Source: Diadophis punctatus similis
Lineage: Eukaryota > Chordata > Lepidosauria > Squamata > Dipsadidae
Reading direction: 5' to 3'
Assembly: GCA_023053685.1 (NCBI GenBank)
Contig: JALIGW010000002.1
Span: 248,659,856 to 248,723,855 of the forward strand
Length of the DNA: 64,000 nucleotides
Of this stretch, positions 33,363 through 46,723 are shown piece by piece. A model generated the notes under the pieces. The model ran no database searches. It saw only the letters and a program-made list of their open reading frames with translations, and had not been told where the DNA came from. The first letter of the stretch is position 1. Every line of letters begins with the position of its first letter. Both the position numbers and the translations under genes were made by a program.

Positions 33363-34540
33363 AGGATCCGGTTCCCCTGATTCGGTCTATTTTATCCCCC
33401 GACCGGATGAGAAATTCGGGTCCAACCGGCTAAAAACAGGGTGTTTTATATATATATATATATATATAAAAATCCAAATTGAGCTCAAATTTCTCCATCT
33501 ATATTTTGGCCAATAGCTTTCCTGTCCTGACCGGGTTTGCGCCAATTGTTCGCCCGGGTCTCCAAGCTTCAAGAAGAGACCGGACTGCCCATCTATCAGC
33601 AATATCGTTGGTTCTCCCGCTTGGGGGTTGGACTAGATGACCTACGGGGTCCCTTCCAACTGTTTTAAAAGGCGGAAAGGCCATCCCCCAAAATAAACGT
33701 AGGGGGTGGGAAGAAGTCCCCCACCCCAGAAAGGCTATCCTGCCCTGTCTGTGAAGGGACCCTCGCCCGCCCCAGACCCCCTTTGGTTAGGCCTGAGGGG
33801 GGGAGAGGTGGAGGAGGGGCGTCCTCCGCTGGGGAGTTGCGTAATCATTAGGGGTTGCCACAGCCCCCACCCCAGATTAGGCAGGAAAGCGAAAGCCGAA
33901 GGAAAGCGAAAGTATAGAGGCGCAGCGGGGCTGCCTGGAAATCATGTGATTGAAGAAAAATGCCCGAGAAAAGACCCACCCACCCACCCACCCACACAGG
34001 AAAAGGGGGAGGTGCTGCTCACAAAGAGGCTCTTTGTCCTCGGGTCTCTTAAGGGCCGTTGGGGAGGGGGGTTGCTTCCCCCTCCCTCCCCGCCCCATTT
34101 TCCAGGCTCCTTCCCTCTGGCCCGCTCTCCTTTGCTCATGGGGGGGGGGGGGGTCTTTGGCTGTGCTTATGGGCGGGTGACGGGTTTGGGGTCTATCTGC
34201 GGGGGGGGGGAAGGACAGGGATAAAGTTTCCTGCCCGAGCAAGCGGGTTGGACTAGAAGACCTCCACGGTCCCTTCCTACTCTTGTTATTCAGCGGGCGA
34301 GCGGGACCCGTCTGCAGTGCTTCCCGCCCCACTCCCAGTAAAGAGGCGCTGGAAGGTAAGTCCGCGCAAAGGGAGGAGGCGGGGGGGGAGGAGGAGAAGG
34401 AAGCGAGTTAGGTCAAGAGTCAAGACCCCCACCCACCCACCCGCCAGCTAGAAGGAAGCAAAGCAGCGCCCAAAAGCTAGAGAGAAGAGGGCTTCCCTCG
34501 GGTCCGCGTGGCCAGACGGACAGGCTGTTTGCGTTTGAAA
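33363..34540. other. GC-rich flank with paired IRF-core motifs, no coding exon found
   Basis: Two GAAAGCGAAAG motifs lie at 33885-33896 and 33902-33913. A (TA)n run is at about 33448-33468 and a CR1 tail at about 34215-34290. A GGAAG/GTAAGT donor-like site at 34354-34362 could end a 5' non-coding exon of the downstream GIMAP gene, but no start site can be fixed. Confidence 0.3.
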
Positions 34541-34544
34541 AGGA

Positions 34545-34810
34545 GTGGGGTTGGACTAGTTGATCTCCGAGGTCCCTTCCAACTCTATCATTCTGTAATG
34601 TTCTAAGGGTCTCTTGCTCAAGCAGTGGGTTGGACTAGATCAGGGGTCCCCAACCTTTTCGGACCTCGGGGACCACCCCCAAGGTCATCATTTTAAATCT
34701 AGACTAGATGACCTCCGAGGCCCCTTCCAACTCGGTCGTTCGGCGAGGGTCTTCTGCTTGAGAGGGGGTTGGACTAGATCACCTCCGAGGTCCCTTCCAG
34801 CTCTCCTCTG
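34545..34810 (+). mobile_element. CR1 tails around a short hAT end
   Basis: CR1 tails at about 34545-34640 and 34745-34805. Between them, CAGGGGTCCCCAACCTTTTC (34641-34660) is a hAT-type end as at 5355. Confidence 0.65.
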
Positions 34811-34842
34811 ATTCTGATACCCTCTCTTCCCCCCCCCCCCAG

Positions 34843-34879
34843 GCCAAGGGAATTCCCTTGAAACCACCGGCAGCCAAGA
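34843..34879 (+). promoter_or_regulatory. 5' UTR part of GIMAP exon 1
   Basis: A C-rich polypyrimidine tract and AG at 34841-34842 form a splice acceptor. The following 37 bases lead to ATG 34880 and are conserved in the pseudogene (15497-15533). Confidence 0.6.
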
Positions 34880-37244
<2,365 letters not shown>

Positions 37245-37481
37245 GGGGACTTCTCCTTTGTACCTCTGTAACCGTCTGGTTCGGGCCCGCAACCGAACAG
37301 GACAGATACAGACGTCAACGGATAGTTAGGACTGCAGAAACAACAATCACAGTCAGCCTGCCTTCCATTGTGGACCTGTATATTCCATGGGTCAGAAGGA
37401 GGGCTGTGAAAATATCTACAGACCCCTCCCATCCTGGACAGAATCTGTTTTGATTTCTCCCCTCAAGCTGACGCTATATGG

Positions 37482-37838
37482 CAGATGTGTCAAACTGGAT
37501 TTCTTCGAGGGCCGGATCAGCAGTATAATTCTCCTCTGCTGGCCGGCTGGAGGGGGGAGACGGGATGGAAGGGGAGACGGGATGGCTGGAGGGGGAAGGG
37601 GAGACAGGATGGACGCTCCTGCAACACCCTGCCAGCCAAAATGAGGCACAATGGGGCCACGTGCAGCGCTCCGTGTCCCGTTTTCAGCCTGGATGGCCTC
37701 CTGCAGCCCTTTGTTGGCCAAAACGGGATGCGGAAGGACCCGGCCGCACTCTGTTTTGGCTGCCAGAGGCACTGCGGGCCAGTCCTTTGCTATTTCCAGG
37801 CCAGATCCGGCCCGTAGGCCTTGAGTTTGACACACCTG
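37482..37838 (+). mobile_element. hAT element, CAGATGTGTCAAACT termini
   Basis: Inverted ends CAGATGTGTCAAACTGG and GAGTTTGACACACCTG. Flanks CTATATGG and CTATAGGG match 7/8. Confidence 0.87.
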
Positions 37839-38045
37839 CTATAGGGCATTGCATTCCAAAACAACTAGACACTGGGACAGTCCCCCCCCCCCGTGCCATC
37901 CCTCTGCCGAATAACTAATTCCCACACTATCAAACTACCTAGTAAGGCTTTATCACCTATTATCCTTCTCGCCTTTCCTATTGTCTCCTTATCTTCTGAC
38001 GATTATCTCTTGATGGCTTATATCTAACCACTTATATTGCTTTCT

Positions 38046-38286
38046 TTAGTAATAGCAATAGCAATAGCACTTAGACTTATATACCGCTTCATAGTGCTTT
38101 ACAGCCCTCTCTAAGCGGTTTACAAAGTTCAGCATATTGCCCCCAACAATCTGGGTCCTCATTTTACCCACCTCAGAAGGATGGAAGGCTGAGTCAACCT
38201 TGAGCCGGTGAGATTTGAACAGCTGAACTGCTGAACTAGCAGTAGCCTGCAGTGCTGCATTTAACCACTGCACCATCTCGGCTCTA
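38046..38286 (-). mobile_element. tRNA-derived SINE, minus strand
   Basis: Reverse complement of the unit at 7462-7692, complete from the GAGCCGAGATGG head to the GCAATAGC tail, with TAGTA-like repeats at both ends. Confidence 0.87.
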
Positions 38287-38403
38287 GTATCCTATGAGGA
38301 TTGCTGTCGATTGCTTGTTTAGTAGCCTAGGACTATTGCTGAGTGTTGTGTCGTACGATGATTGTATTTTATGATTGTGGTGCTTGATCACTTATTGCTT
38401 GTA

Positions 38404-38716
38404 CTGTGTTTCCCCGAAAATAAGACCCTGTCTTATATTTTTTTGAACCCCGAAATAAGCGCTTGGCTTTATTTTCGGGGAGGTCTTATTATTTTGGGGC
38501 GCATGGAGCAAGACGGGGCTCCTCTTGCGGTCTTAACTGATTTCCAGCTCTGTCTCCCTAATCCTAACCAGAGGAAATGGTGGGGACCAGCTGCGCCTGC
38601 GGTTAAATATTTTCGGGGAGGGTTTATTTTTGAGGGGAGGGCTTATTTTCATTCATGTGCTCAAAAGCCTGATTGGGCTTATTATCTGGGGAGGTCTTAT
38701 TTTTGGGGAAACACAG
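38404..38716 (+). mobile_element. DNA transposon, CTGTGTTTCCCCGAAAATAAG termini, TA target
   Basis: Ends CTGTGTTTCCCCGAAAATAA and TTATTTTTGGGGAAACACAG are inverted repeats. TA on both sides. Confidence 0.85.
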
Positions 38717-38929
38717 TATGTACTCTGAGAGCTTCTGCACCAAAGACAAATTCCTTGTGTGTCCAATCACACTTGGCCAATAAAGAATATTTTCTTTTGT
38801 TCTGTCCTGTTTTGTATTCTGTTCTGTTCTATTCTGTATTCTGCCCTGCCCTGGCCTATTCTTTCCTTATTCCGTATTCTTTCCAAAGTTTTGGGAGGGA
38901 GCAGAAGATGCTGCCAGGGTTCCTACGGC

Positions 38930-39480
38930 AGAGGTGGGTTCCAAATTTTTTTTGCTGCCACTCTGTGGGCATGGCTTAATTTAGTGGGAGTGGCTTGACG
39001 GTCATGTGACCGGATGGGAGTGGCTTGACAGCCATGTGACTGGGTGGGAGTGGCTTGACAGCCATGTGACTGGGTGGGAGTGGCTTCATGGCCATGTGAT
39101 TGGGTAGGCGTGGCGTCATGGGAGGGAGCCGAGGTGGCGCAGTGGTTAAAAGCAGCACTGCAACTACTTCAGTGACTGCTAGTTCAGCAGTTCAGCTGTT
39201 CAAATCTCACCAGGCTCAAGGTTGACTCAGCCTTCCATCCTTCTGAGGTCGGTAAAATGAGGACCCAGATTGTTGGGGGCAATATGCTGAACTCTGTAAA
39301 CCGCTTAGAGCACTATGAAGCTGTCTGTATATAAGTCTAAGTGCTATTGCTATTGCTATGTGACTCGGCAGGCGAGGTTTGGTGGTCATGTAACTGGGTG
39401 GGCATGGCCAACTCAATGTCACTCACGGTCAAGGGGTACCTCACCTGGCCCCTCCCCTCCCAGCCATTCCTTGTCACACC
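38930..39480 (+). repeat. About 30-bp minisatellite interrupted by a SINE (39122-39359)
   Basis: Units like GGTGGGAGTGGCTTGACAGC repeat four to five times at about 38985-39115 and resume after a complete tRNA-derived SINE. The left edge GCAGAGGTGGGTTCC resembles the MITE ends at 16838 and 59897, so the minisatellite may lie within such a MITE. Confidence 0.75.
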
Positions 39481-40090
39481 CAGCCTCAACGAATCTACAG
39501 TTCTGTAAAAATGTTCACCTTTTTTCAACTTTATTATCTACATACTATAGATGTACTTTCATGGACCACTGAAAGAAGGAAATGGCTCACATGCTTTGCC
39601 CAAGAGTGTGATAGGCAACACTCCTTTTAAGGGGCTGCCAGAAAGAAGGGGGGGGGCAATGTATTTTCCCAAGCACCAGAAGGCAAAACAAGAAGCAATG
39701 GATGGAAACTGAACAAAGAGAGAAGCAACCTAAAACTAAGGAGAAACTTCCTGACAGTGAGAACCAAAATAGGTGCAGAAATATTTCAGTCATAATTTCA
39801 CATATAAAATAGCCATTCGTTTAATACAACCTGCATATTGTTGTATTTCAAAACAGTAATTAGTATTATGGCTGATGTGGCTGATTATGGAATAGCATAT
39901 TACACTGGATTTATGCAACCTGATGTACAAAATAAACACACACATATTTATGCTCTGGACTATAGACATTGAATGCATGTAAATCCCTGAAAAATATGTG
40001 GTAGCCCTGGGCAAAAGAAAGGCAGTAAAATCACTCTAGGTGTAAAATAGTTAAAATATTAACACATGATAAATAATGGAACAATTAAAA
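39481..40090. other. CR1 remnant (about 39610-39775), otherwise unassigned AT-rich
   Basis: AAGCAATGGATGGAAACTGA and AGGAGAAACTTCCTGACAGT are CR1 ORF2-end sequence. The remainder shows nothing recognisable. Confidence 0.5.
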
Positions 40091-40099
40091 ATAATAGCA

Positions 40100-40224
40100 C
40101 AGAGTTTTTCTCCCTTTCTCCCTTTTTCTTTCTTTCTCTCTCATCTATCTCTTCCTCTTTCTTTTCTTTTCTTTTCTTTTCTTTTCTTTCTTTCTTTCTT
40201 TCTTGTCTCTATCTCCCTTCCTCT

Positions 40225-40260
<36 letters not shown>

Positions 40261-40390
40261 TTTTTCTTCCTTCCTTCCTTCCTTCCTTTCTTTTTTTCTT
40301 TCTCTCTCTCTCTCTCATACACATACACACACTTCCCCTTCCTTCCTTCCTTCCTTCCTTCCTTCCTCCCTTCCTTCCTTCCTTCCTTCC

Positions 40391-40455
<65 letters not shown>

Positions 40456-40500
40456 TACACACACACACACACACTCTCACACACACTCTTCCACTTTCTT
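40100..40500 (+). repeat. Polypyrimidine tract: TTTC, CCTT, CT and CA repeats
   Basis: About 400 bases of changing simple repeats, with a long CT block at about 40394-40452. Confidence 0.95.
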
Positions 40501-40534
40501 CCTCTCTTTCTCTTCTTCTCTTTTCTCTTGGGGA

Positions 40535-41400
40535 AGAGATGGGGAACTCATCAAATTTGCAGATGACACCAAACTGGCAGGAATAGCCAACACTCCAGAA
40601 GATAGGCTCAAGATACAGAAGGATCTTGACAGACTTGAACATTGGGTTCTATCTAACAAAATGAAATTCAATGGTGAAAAAGTAAGGTTCTATATTTAGG
40701 TAAGAAAAAATGCACAGGTATAGTATAAGTGATACCTTGCTCAACAGTAATAACTGTGAGAGGGATCTTGAAGTCCTAGTGGACAACCCATTTAAGTATG
40801 AGCCAGCAGTGTGCAGCTGCTGCCAAAAAAGCAACACAGTTCTAGGCTGCATTAACAGAGGGATAGAATCAAGATCACATGAAGTGTTAATACCACTTTA
40901 TAATGCCTTGGTAAGGCCACACTTGGAATACTGCATTCAGTTTTGGTTGCCACGATGTAAAAAAGATGTTGAGACTCTAGAAAGAGTGCAGAGAAGAGCA
41001 ACAAAGATGATTAGGGGACTGGAAACTAAAACATATGAAGAACGGTTGCAGGAACTGGGTATGTCTAGTTTAATGAAAAGAAGGACTAGGGGAGACATGA
41101 TAACAGTGTTCCAATATCTCAGGAGCTGCCACAAAGAAGAGGGAGTCAAACTATTCTCCAAAGCACCTGAGGGTAGAACAAGAAGCAATGGGTGGAAATT
41201 AATCAAGGAGAGAAGCAACTTAGAAAGGAGAAATTTCCTGACAGAACAATTAATCAGTGCCTCCAGAATGCTCCAACACTGGAAGTTTTTAAGAAGATGT
41301 TGGATAACCATTTGTCTGAAGTGTTTAGGGTTTCCTGTCTAAGTAGGGGGTTGGATTAGAAGACCTCCAAAGTCCCTTCCAACTGTTATTATATTATAAC
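40535..41400 (+). mobile_element. CR1 LINE, reverse transcriptase end and 3' UTR
   Basis: Reads GELIKFADDTKLAGIANTPE (catalytic FADD), then LERVQRRATKMIRGLETKTY and RTRGDMITVFQYLRSCHKEE, and ends with the CR1 tail GGGTTGGATTAGAAGACCTC. The frame is broken at about 40699, 41260 and elsewhere. Confidence 0.92.
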
Positions 41401-41933
41401 GTGCTACTCTTGATGTATATTCATGAGACATAATGATAACTGTATAAAAGGGACCCAGCTTGCACATTTCCTCATTTGTCCTCCTTTCTGGATGTCTAGT
41501 AGAAAGAAGTGACAAACTACTTCCATTTTGTATCCAAGAAAACTCCATGGACAGGTTGATAAGGTCACAAATTTTACTCATTAGAGATAAAGATAGAGAC
41601 TTTAAGTAAGTCTTTAAATAAAATGATAGGGATGCATGTATCATCATTGCACTTAGTTCAACATGTGTTTGAATACAGTTCAGTTACAGCCATCTGCTTT
41701 AGACCCATTTATGCATAATCTTTGAACATAAAAGTAGCCACAAAGAGAAGAGTAAGTAACCAAACTGAATCTAAAAAGAGAGGATCTGGGCTGAGTTCTG
41801 ACTGACACTTGAAGTTTCTTACTAATTGACAATATTTACAGCCTGTATTTAAATATATTTTATTAAATTTCTACAGAAGCACATGCATTCTTGTTTTGTT
41901 ATTTTTTTTTAATTAGGCCTGAAGATCTTAGAC
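41401..41933. other. AT-rich, no gene recognised
   Basis: No supported frame or repeat family. Confidence 0.4.
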
Positions 41934-42368
41934 CAGTGATGGCGAACCTTTTTTCCCTTGGGTGCCGAAAGTGCATGCATGCGTGCTATCGCGCATGCGC
42001 GAGTGCCCACACCCATAATTCAATGCCAGGGGAGGGCGAAAACGGCCTCCCCCGCTCCCCCAGAGGCCCTCTGGAGGCCGGAAATGGCCCGTTTCCCAAC
42101 TTCTGGTGGGCCTGGTAGGCCCATTTTTCATCCTCCCCAGGCTCCAGAGGCTTCCCTGGAGCCTGGGGAGGGCAAAAACACCCTCCCCAGTCCCCCCGGA
42201 GGCCCTCCGGAAGCTGAAAACGCCCTCCCAGAGCCTCCGTGTGAGCCAAAAATCAGCTGGCCGGCGTGCACATGCGTGCTGGAGCTGAGCTAGGCAATGG
42301 CTCGTGTGCCGGCAGATATGGCTCCGCGTGCCACCTGTGGCACCCGTGCCATAGGTTCGCCATCACTG
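41934..42368 (-). mobile_element. OC1-like hAT element, minus orientation
   Basis: Perfect TCTTAGAC duplication at 41926-41933 and 42369-42376. The interior is the reverse complement of the copy at 26407-26841. Confidence 0.95.
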
Positions 42369-42376
42369 TCTTAGAC

Positions 42377-43017
42377 ATTGGTAGCAGTCGATTGTTTCTA
42401 CCTAATTTAGGGTGTACACTTCTGTTCTTTTGACTGGCAATAGTGGTAACTAAGATGCTTAAGTAGTGATGTAAGTATAGGTCAGGCTGTTATCTTTCTT
42501 TCTTCCACTCTCTACCAGGATTGCTAGTAAAATTATCATTCTTTATTACGTAGATGGAGGTAAAAGCACACTATCATTACTGCATTATGAACATAAGAAT
42601 TTTCCAAAAAGAAAGGAAGAAGGGAGGAGAACAAAAAAACTTTAATTTTCATGAAACAATATCAAAAACTTAATCTTCCTGACCTGGAAGATCAACAAAA
42701 AGTAAGTGTTACCTAACATCTGTAATCAGTCACTAAGCTGAATAAAGAACAACATATTGCAGTTTACTTCTTATCTCAGAAATACTTTTAGAGTTGGGAA
42801 ATAGGAATTATCACGGGAACAGGAAGTAAAAGGAGGATGTAGATAGTATCTGGATGTGATAGCTTAGTGCATTTTTTGTTTTTTGGGAGTTTTTTTTGCT
42901 TCAGTATGGTCCTGGTGATGTGATCTAGTCTTCTGGATATTGGGTGAGCATCACTGTTTTGCAACTTTGCTCATGGATTGTATTAGGAGTTTTTCGGAAG
43001 CTATTGGAGTTGGCTTG
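42377..43017. other. AT-rich, no gene recognised
   Basis: No feature seen. Confidence 0.4.
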
Positions 43018-43540
43018 TAGAATAGAATAGAATAAAATAAAATAGAATTCTTTATTGGCCAAGTGTGATTGGACACACAAGGAATTTGTCTTTGGTGCAT
43101 ATGCTCTCAGTGTACATAAAAAGACAAGATACATTTGTCAAGAATCATAAGGTACAACACTTAGTGATAATCATAGAGGACAATAAGCAATCAAATCATA
43201 TTAGGAAACAATCAATATCAATATAATCGTAAGGATACAAGCAATAAAATTACAGTCATGCAGTCATAAATGGGAGGAGATGGGTGATAGGAATGATGAG
43301 ATTAATGGTAGTGCAGACTTAGTAAATAGTTTGACAGCGTTGAGGGAATTATTTGTTTAGCAGAGTGATGGCATTCGGGAAAAAACTGTTCTTGTGTCTA
43401 GTTGTCTTGGTGTGCTGTGCCCTATAGCGTCTTTTTGAGGGTAGGGGTTGAAACAATTTATGTCCAGGATGCGAGGGGTCTGTAAATATTTTCACAGCCC
43501 TCTTTTTGACTCGTGAAGTATACAGTATTGTGGTGACAGA
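43018..43540 (-). mobile_element. Snake CR1/L3-type LINE 3' end, uninterrupted
   Basis: AATAG/AAAAT repeats then ATTCTTTATTGGCCAAGTGTG and the continuous 3' UTR up to the C-terminal codons. This copy shows the unbroken order of the pieces at 24428-26170 and 37250-38895. Confidence 0.85.
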
Positions 43541-43642
43541 GACTCAGCTAATTGGAAGAAAAGAAGAAGGATTGCCAATTGTAACAGTTATTGCTATTAA
43601 GGATCACATGGTATATCCATGCATGACCAAGTCCATCTAGTC

Positions 43643-44059
43643 CAGTGATGCCGAACCTATGGCACGGGTGCCACGCGGAGCCATATCTGCCGGCACGCGA
43701 GCCGTTGCCCTAGCTCAGCTCCAGCGCACATGTGTGTGCCCGCCAGCTGATTTTTGACTCACGCGGAGGCTCTGGGAGGGCGATTTTGGCCTCCAAAGGG
43801 CCTCCGGGGTGGCAGGGGAGAGCGTTTTCGCCCACTCCAAGCTCCAAGAAAGCCTCTGGAGCCTGGGGAGGGCAAAAAACGGGCCTACCGGGCCCACTGG
43901 AAGTCGGGAAATGGGGGAGTGGGGGGTGTCATGCATGCATACGCAGGGAGGTGGGGCGAGTGGGGGGCTTTAAATTATGGGTGTGGGCACGCACACGTGC
44001 GCGATAGCGCGCATGCGCACTATTTTGGCACCCGAGGAAAAAAAGGTTTGCCATCACTG
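43643..44059 (+). mobile_element. OC1-like hAT element
   Basis: Perfect ATCTAGTC duplication at 43635-43642 and 44060-44067. Ends CAGTGATGCCGAACC and GGTTTGCCATCACTG. Confidence 0.95.
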
Positions 44060-44248
44060 ATCTAGTCCCTTGATTTGGCACTCCTTACCCTTGTAATCTG
44101 TTAGGACAAAGATCTTGGAGCTCCCAGCATTGGCAGCACAAAACATAAATAATGCAGGCCTTGTATCTGCTGCTGATTAATTACTCAGTGATTTTAAACT
44201 TGGGATATTGAATGGTTATAATCCTAACAACTAATTGTTACATTTCTA

Positions 44249-44383
44249 CCATGTTTCCCTGAAAATAAGACCCTGTCTTATATTTTTTTTGAACCCTGAA
44301 ATAAGCGCTTGGCCTTATTGCCATGCACTCAAAATCCCGATTGGGCTTATTATCAGGGGATGTCTTTTGGGGGGGAAACAGGG
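44249..44383 (+). mobile_element. Short TA-target transposon, CCATGTTTCCCTG end
   Basis: Internally deleted relative of 38404-38716, flanked by TA. Confidence 0.7.
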
Positions 44384-44633
44384 TAGTGTACTCTAGCACA
44401 AGAGTTCATTGTTTTAAACCTTTTAGATAACTGAAGCACCGTAAAGGTAAAATTCAACTTATCCATCCAAGGAACAATGTTTCCTAAAACCAGACTACGT
44501 AAAAGAAAAGAAAAGAAAATGCAGTATATAATACTAAGTAGAATATGGCATGCATAGCAAAAAAGCCGTCAAATTGAGCTTATTCTACTTTGATGTGCCA
44601 GCATCTTGGCTTCAATTTCAAAGTAACTGGTAT
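44384..44633. other. No feature recognised
   Basis: AT-rich spacer. Confidence 0.4.
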
Positions 44634-44636
44634 ACA

Positions 44637-45316
44637 GTGATCCCTCGCTATATCGCGGTTCACCTTTCATGGTCTCGCTGCTTCACGGATTTGCATCGTG
44701 CATTGTGTTCTGCATTCTGATTGGCTGATTGGTAAAACAGCTTGCCAAGAGCAGTGAAATACAGGTGAGGGCCTGAGTCAGCTGTTGAAGACGTGGGCGG
44801 CCAGGCCGTCAGTGGCAAAGCGCGCGGCTCCGCGACTCGCTCCTGACAGTCAGCTGTGAAGATGTGGGCGGCCAGGCAGTCAGCGGCAATGCGCGCGGCT
44901 CCGGGACTCGCAAACCTCTCCGATGAGTTCTGCGCCTGCGTGGTGGTCTCCTGCTTCAGTCTGGCAGCGGCAGGCGAGTAAAGCGGTCTAATGAGCTCTG
45001 CGCGTGCGCAGAAGGACTGCCGCTCATCAGCTGTAGGGCGGGCCGCGCTGTCAGCTTTCCCTGAGGGAAAATGGCCGTTCGCGTCAAATCGACGGGGGAA
45101 CGGCCTACAACCTCGCTCAGGAGATCAGTGCCAAGCAGCCACAGCAGACGTCAAGAGAGGGAGAGGTTGGAGGATTTTACAGGCTTTTTTTGGGCGCCAA
45201 AAACGTAGAAGCCGGGTAGGAGGGGTTAAAAAAAAAAAAGGTTACTACTTCACGGATTTCGCCTATCACGGGTTCTTTTTGGAACGTAACCCCCGCGAAA
45301 AACGAGGGTTCACTGT
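44637..45316 (+). mobile_element. Tigger/pogo-like nonautonomous element
   Basis: Left end CAGTGATCCCTCGCTATATC and right end AAAACGAGGGTTCACTG are imperfect inverted repeats flanked by TA. The phrases TATCGCGG and CACGGATTTCGCC are typical of Tigger-type ends. No transposase frame. Confidence 0.72.
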
Positions 45317-45783
45317 ATACAAGAACATAAATAGCAAGCCTCCAGAGAAAAAGAAAGGATTGCTGCTGAATTCCTGCGAGCAATCAGAGAAATGTATTTA
45401 TTTTTTAATTTTATTTGCTGCCTACCTTGCCATGAGGCCATCTAGGCACAATACAACAAAAAGAAAGAAATTAAAAGAGAGTGACCAGAACAGAAATAAG
45501 ATATTAGAACAATAAAATGAAAAAGAACACAGCAAGAAATAAACTACACGATTACAAAAAAGGATATGAGTGTATTGATTCCCTAAATAATGTACCATGA
45601 GACCCAGGTACTTAGAACAAGGAATTCTTTTTATTTGGGTCTTTCAAGGGTTAGGGTTAGTTCTTAGAAGCCCTTGCAAATGCATCACCTTTGTTCAAAG
45701 GTGTTATCTTTGAACACCTTTGTTCAAAGGGGTTATCTGCCTGGCTGCTGGGTGGGCGTGGCCATGGTGAGCATGGCCTAGTC
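45317..45783. other. No gene recognised; short direct repeat near 45700
   Basis: GGTGTTATCTTTGAACACC and CACCTTTGTTCAAAGG repeats occur at 45692-45732. Nothing else supportable. Confidence 0.4.
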
Positions 45784-46223
45784 CAGTGATGGCGAACCTT
45801 TTTTGGTTCGCGTGCCAAAAAGGGGAAGGTGCGCGCGCTAGCGCGCGCCCACATACCCACACCCATTCCCTCCCCCCCACGCATGCGCACAACCCCCCCC
45901 CCATGCTGCCCCCTGCGCATGTGCACACACACACACACACCCGCGCAAAGGCCTTACCGGAGCCTGGGACAGTAAAAAATGACGAAACGGGCAAACTGGA
46001 AGTTTGAAAAAATGCACTTCCGGTTTGTCCGTTTCGTCATTTTTTGCATTCCGGAGCTTCAGGAAGCTTCCCTGAACCCTCAGGAGTGCAAAAAACAGCT
46101 CACCGGCAAACCGGAAGTGCGTTTTTCCGCACTTCTGGTTTGCCGGTGGGCAACGCTCGCGTGCCCTCCGCTATGGCTCCGCATGCCACCTGTGGCACGC
46201 GTGCCATAGGTTCGCCATCACGG
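45784..46223 (+). mobile_element. OC1-like hAT element, single-arm hairpin subtype
   Basis: Perfect GCCTAGTC duplication at 45776-45783 and 46224-46231. The interior matches one arm of the hairpin in the copy at 25353-25894. Confidence 0.93.
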
Positions 46224-46231
46224 GCCTAGTC

Positions 46232-46723
46232 GGTCTCCTGTACCATGGCGGTGTGTGTGTGTGTGTGTGTTTGCCCTCCCCAGTCTCTGGAGGCTTTCCT
46301 CAAGCCTCCGGGAGGGTGAAAACAGTGTCCCCAGGCTCCGGAGTCTCTCTGGAGGCCAGAAACAGGCCCGTTTCTGGCCTTCCCGAATTTACAGTAGGCC
46401 TGTTTTTCGCCCTCCCAAGCCTCCACGCGCACCCTGCACTTACCTGCATCCAAAACGGGCCACGGTGGGGACTCCTGGGAGAGGAGGGGCAGGGCCAGCC
46501 AGGAGTGGGATTTGGGGGTTCTCCGAACTGCACAGAATCTTAGTTAGAGGTTCTGCGAACCCCCATCAGCCCACCCCTGCCTTTGTTTTCTCACAATTAA
46601 GTTGTAAATTGAATTTCCTACAAAAAGATATCAGTGTCCCATGGCTCTTCTAAGATATAGGTCTTAGAATAGTGTAACAGCAACATCTGCATAAAGCAGT
46701 ATAGATATACAATATATCTACTG
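46232..46723. mobile_element. Remnant of a MITE related to 16838-17217
   Basis: A (GT)n run at about 46249-46271 and GC-rich GTTTTTCGCCCTCCCAAGCC-like text, ending near 46575 in CAGCCCACCCCTG, match the interior and right end of the intron 2 MITE. Confidence 0.45.

Larger units (their letters stand above)
37250..38895 (+). mobile_element. Snake CR1/L3-type LINE 3' part, split by three insertions
   Basis: The plus-strand pieces are 37250-37473 (LLLCTSVTVWFGPATEQDRY, then RAVKISTDPSHPGQNLF), about 37847-38045, 38287-38401 and 38719-38895 (3' UTR with TTGGCCAATAAAGAAT and a degenerate TTCTG/TTCTA tail). The gaps hold a hAT, a SINE and a TA-target transposon. It begins immediately after the GIMAP stop codon. 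Confidence 0.82.

Noticed and set aside
38985..39115. CRISPR-like regular repeats
   Set aside because: Units are contiguous and about 30 bp, without unique spacers, in a vertebrate genome; it is a minisatellite.
40066..40699. Ser/Phe/Leu-rich frames of 120-207 codons
   Set aside because: They translate a polypyrimidine simple-repeat tract.
44991..45515. A 174-codon frame
   Set aside because: It lies mostly within the Tigger-like element and its flank, without transposase or other motifs.
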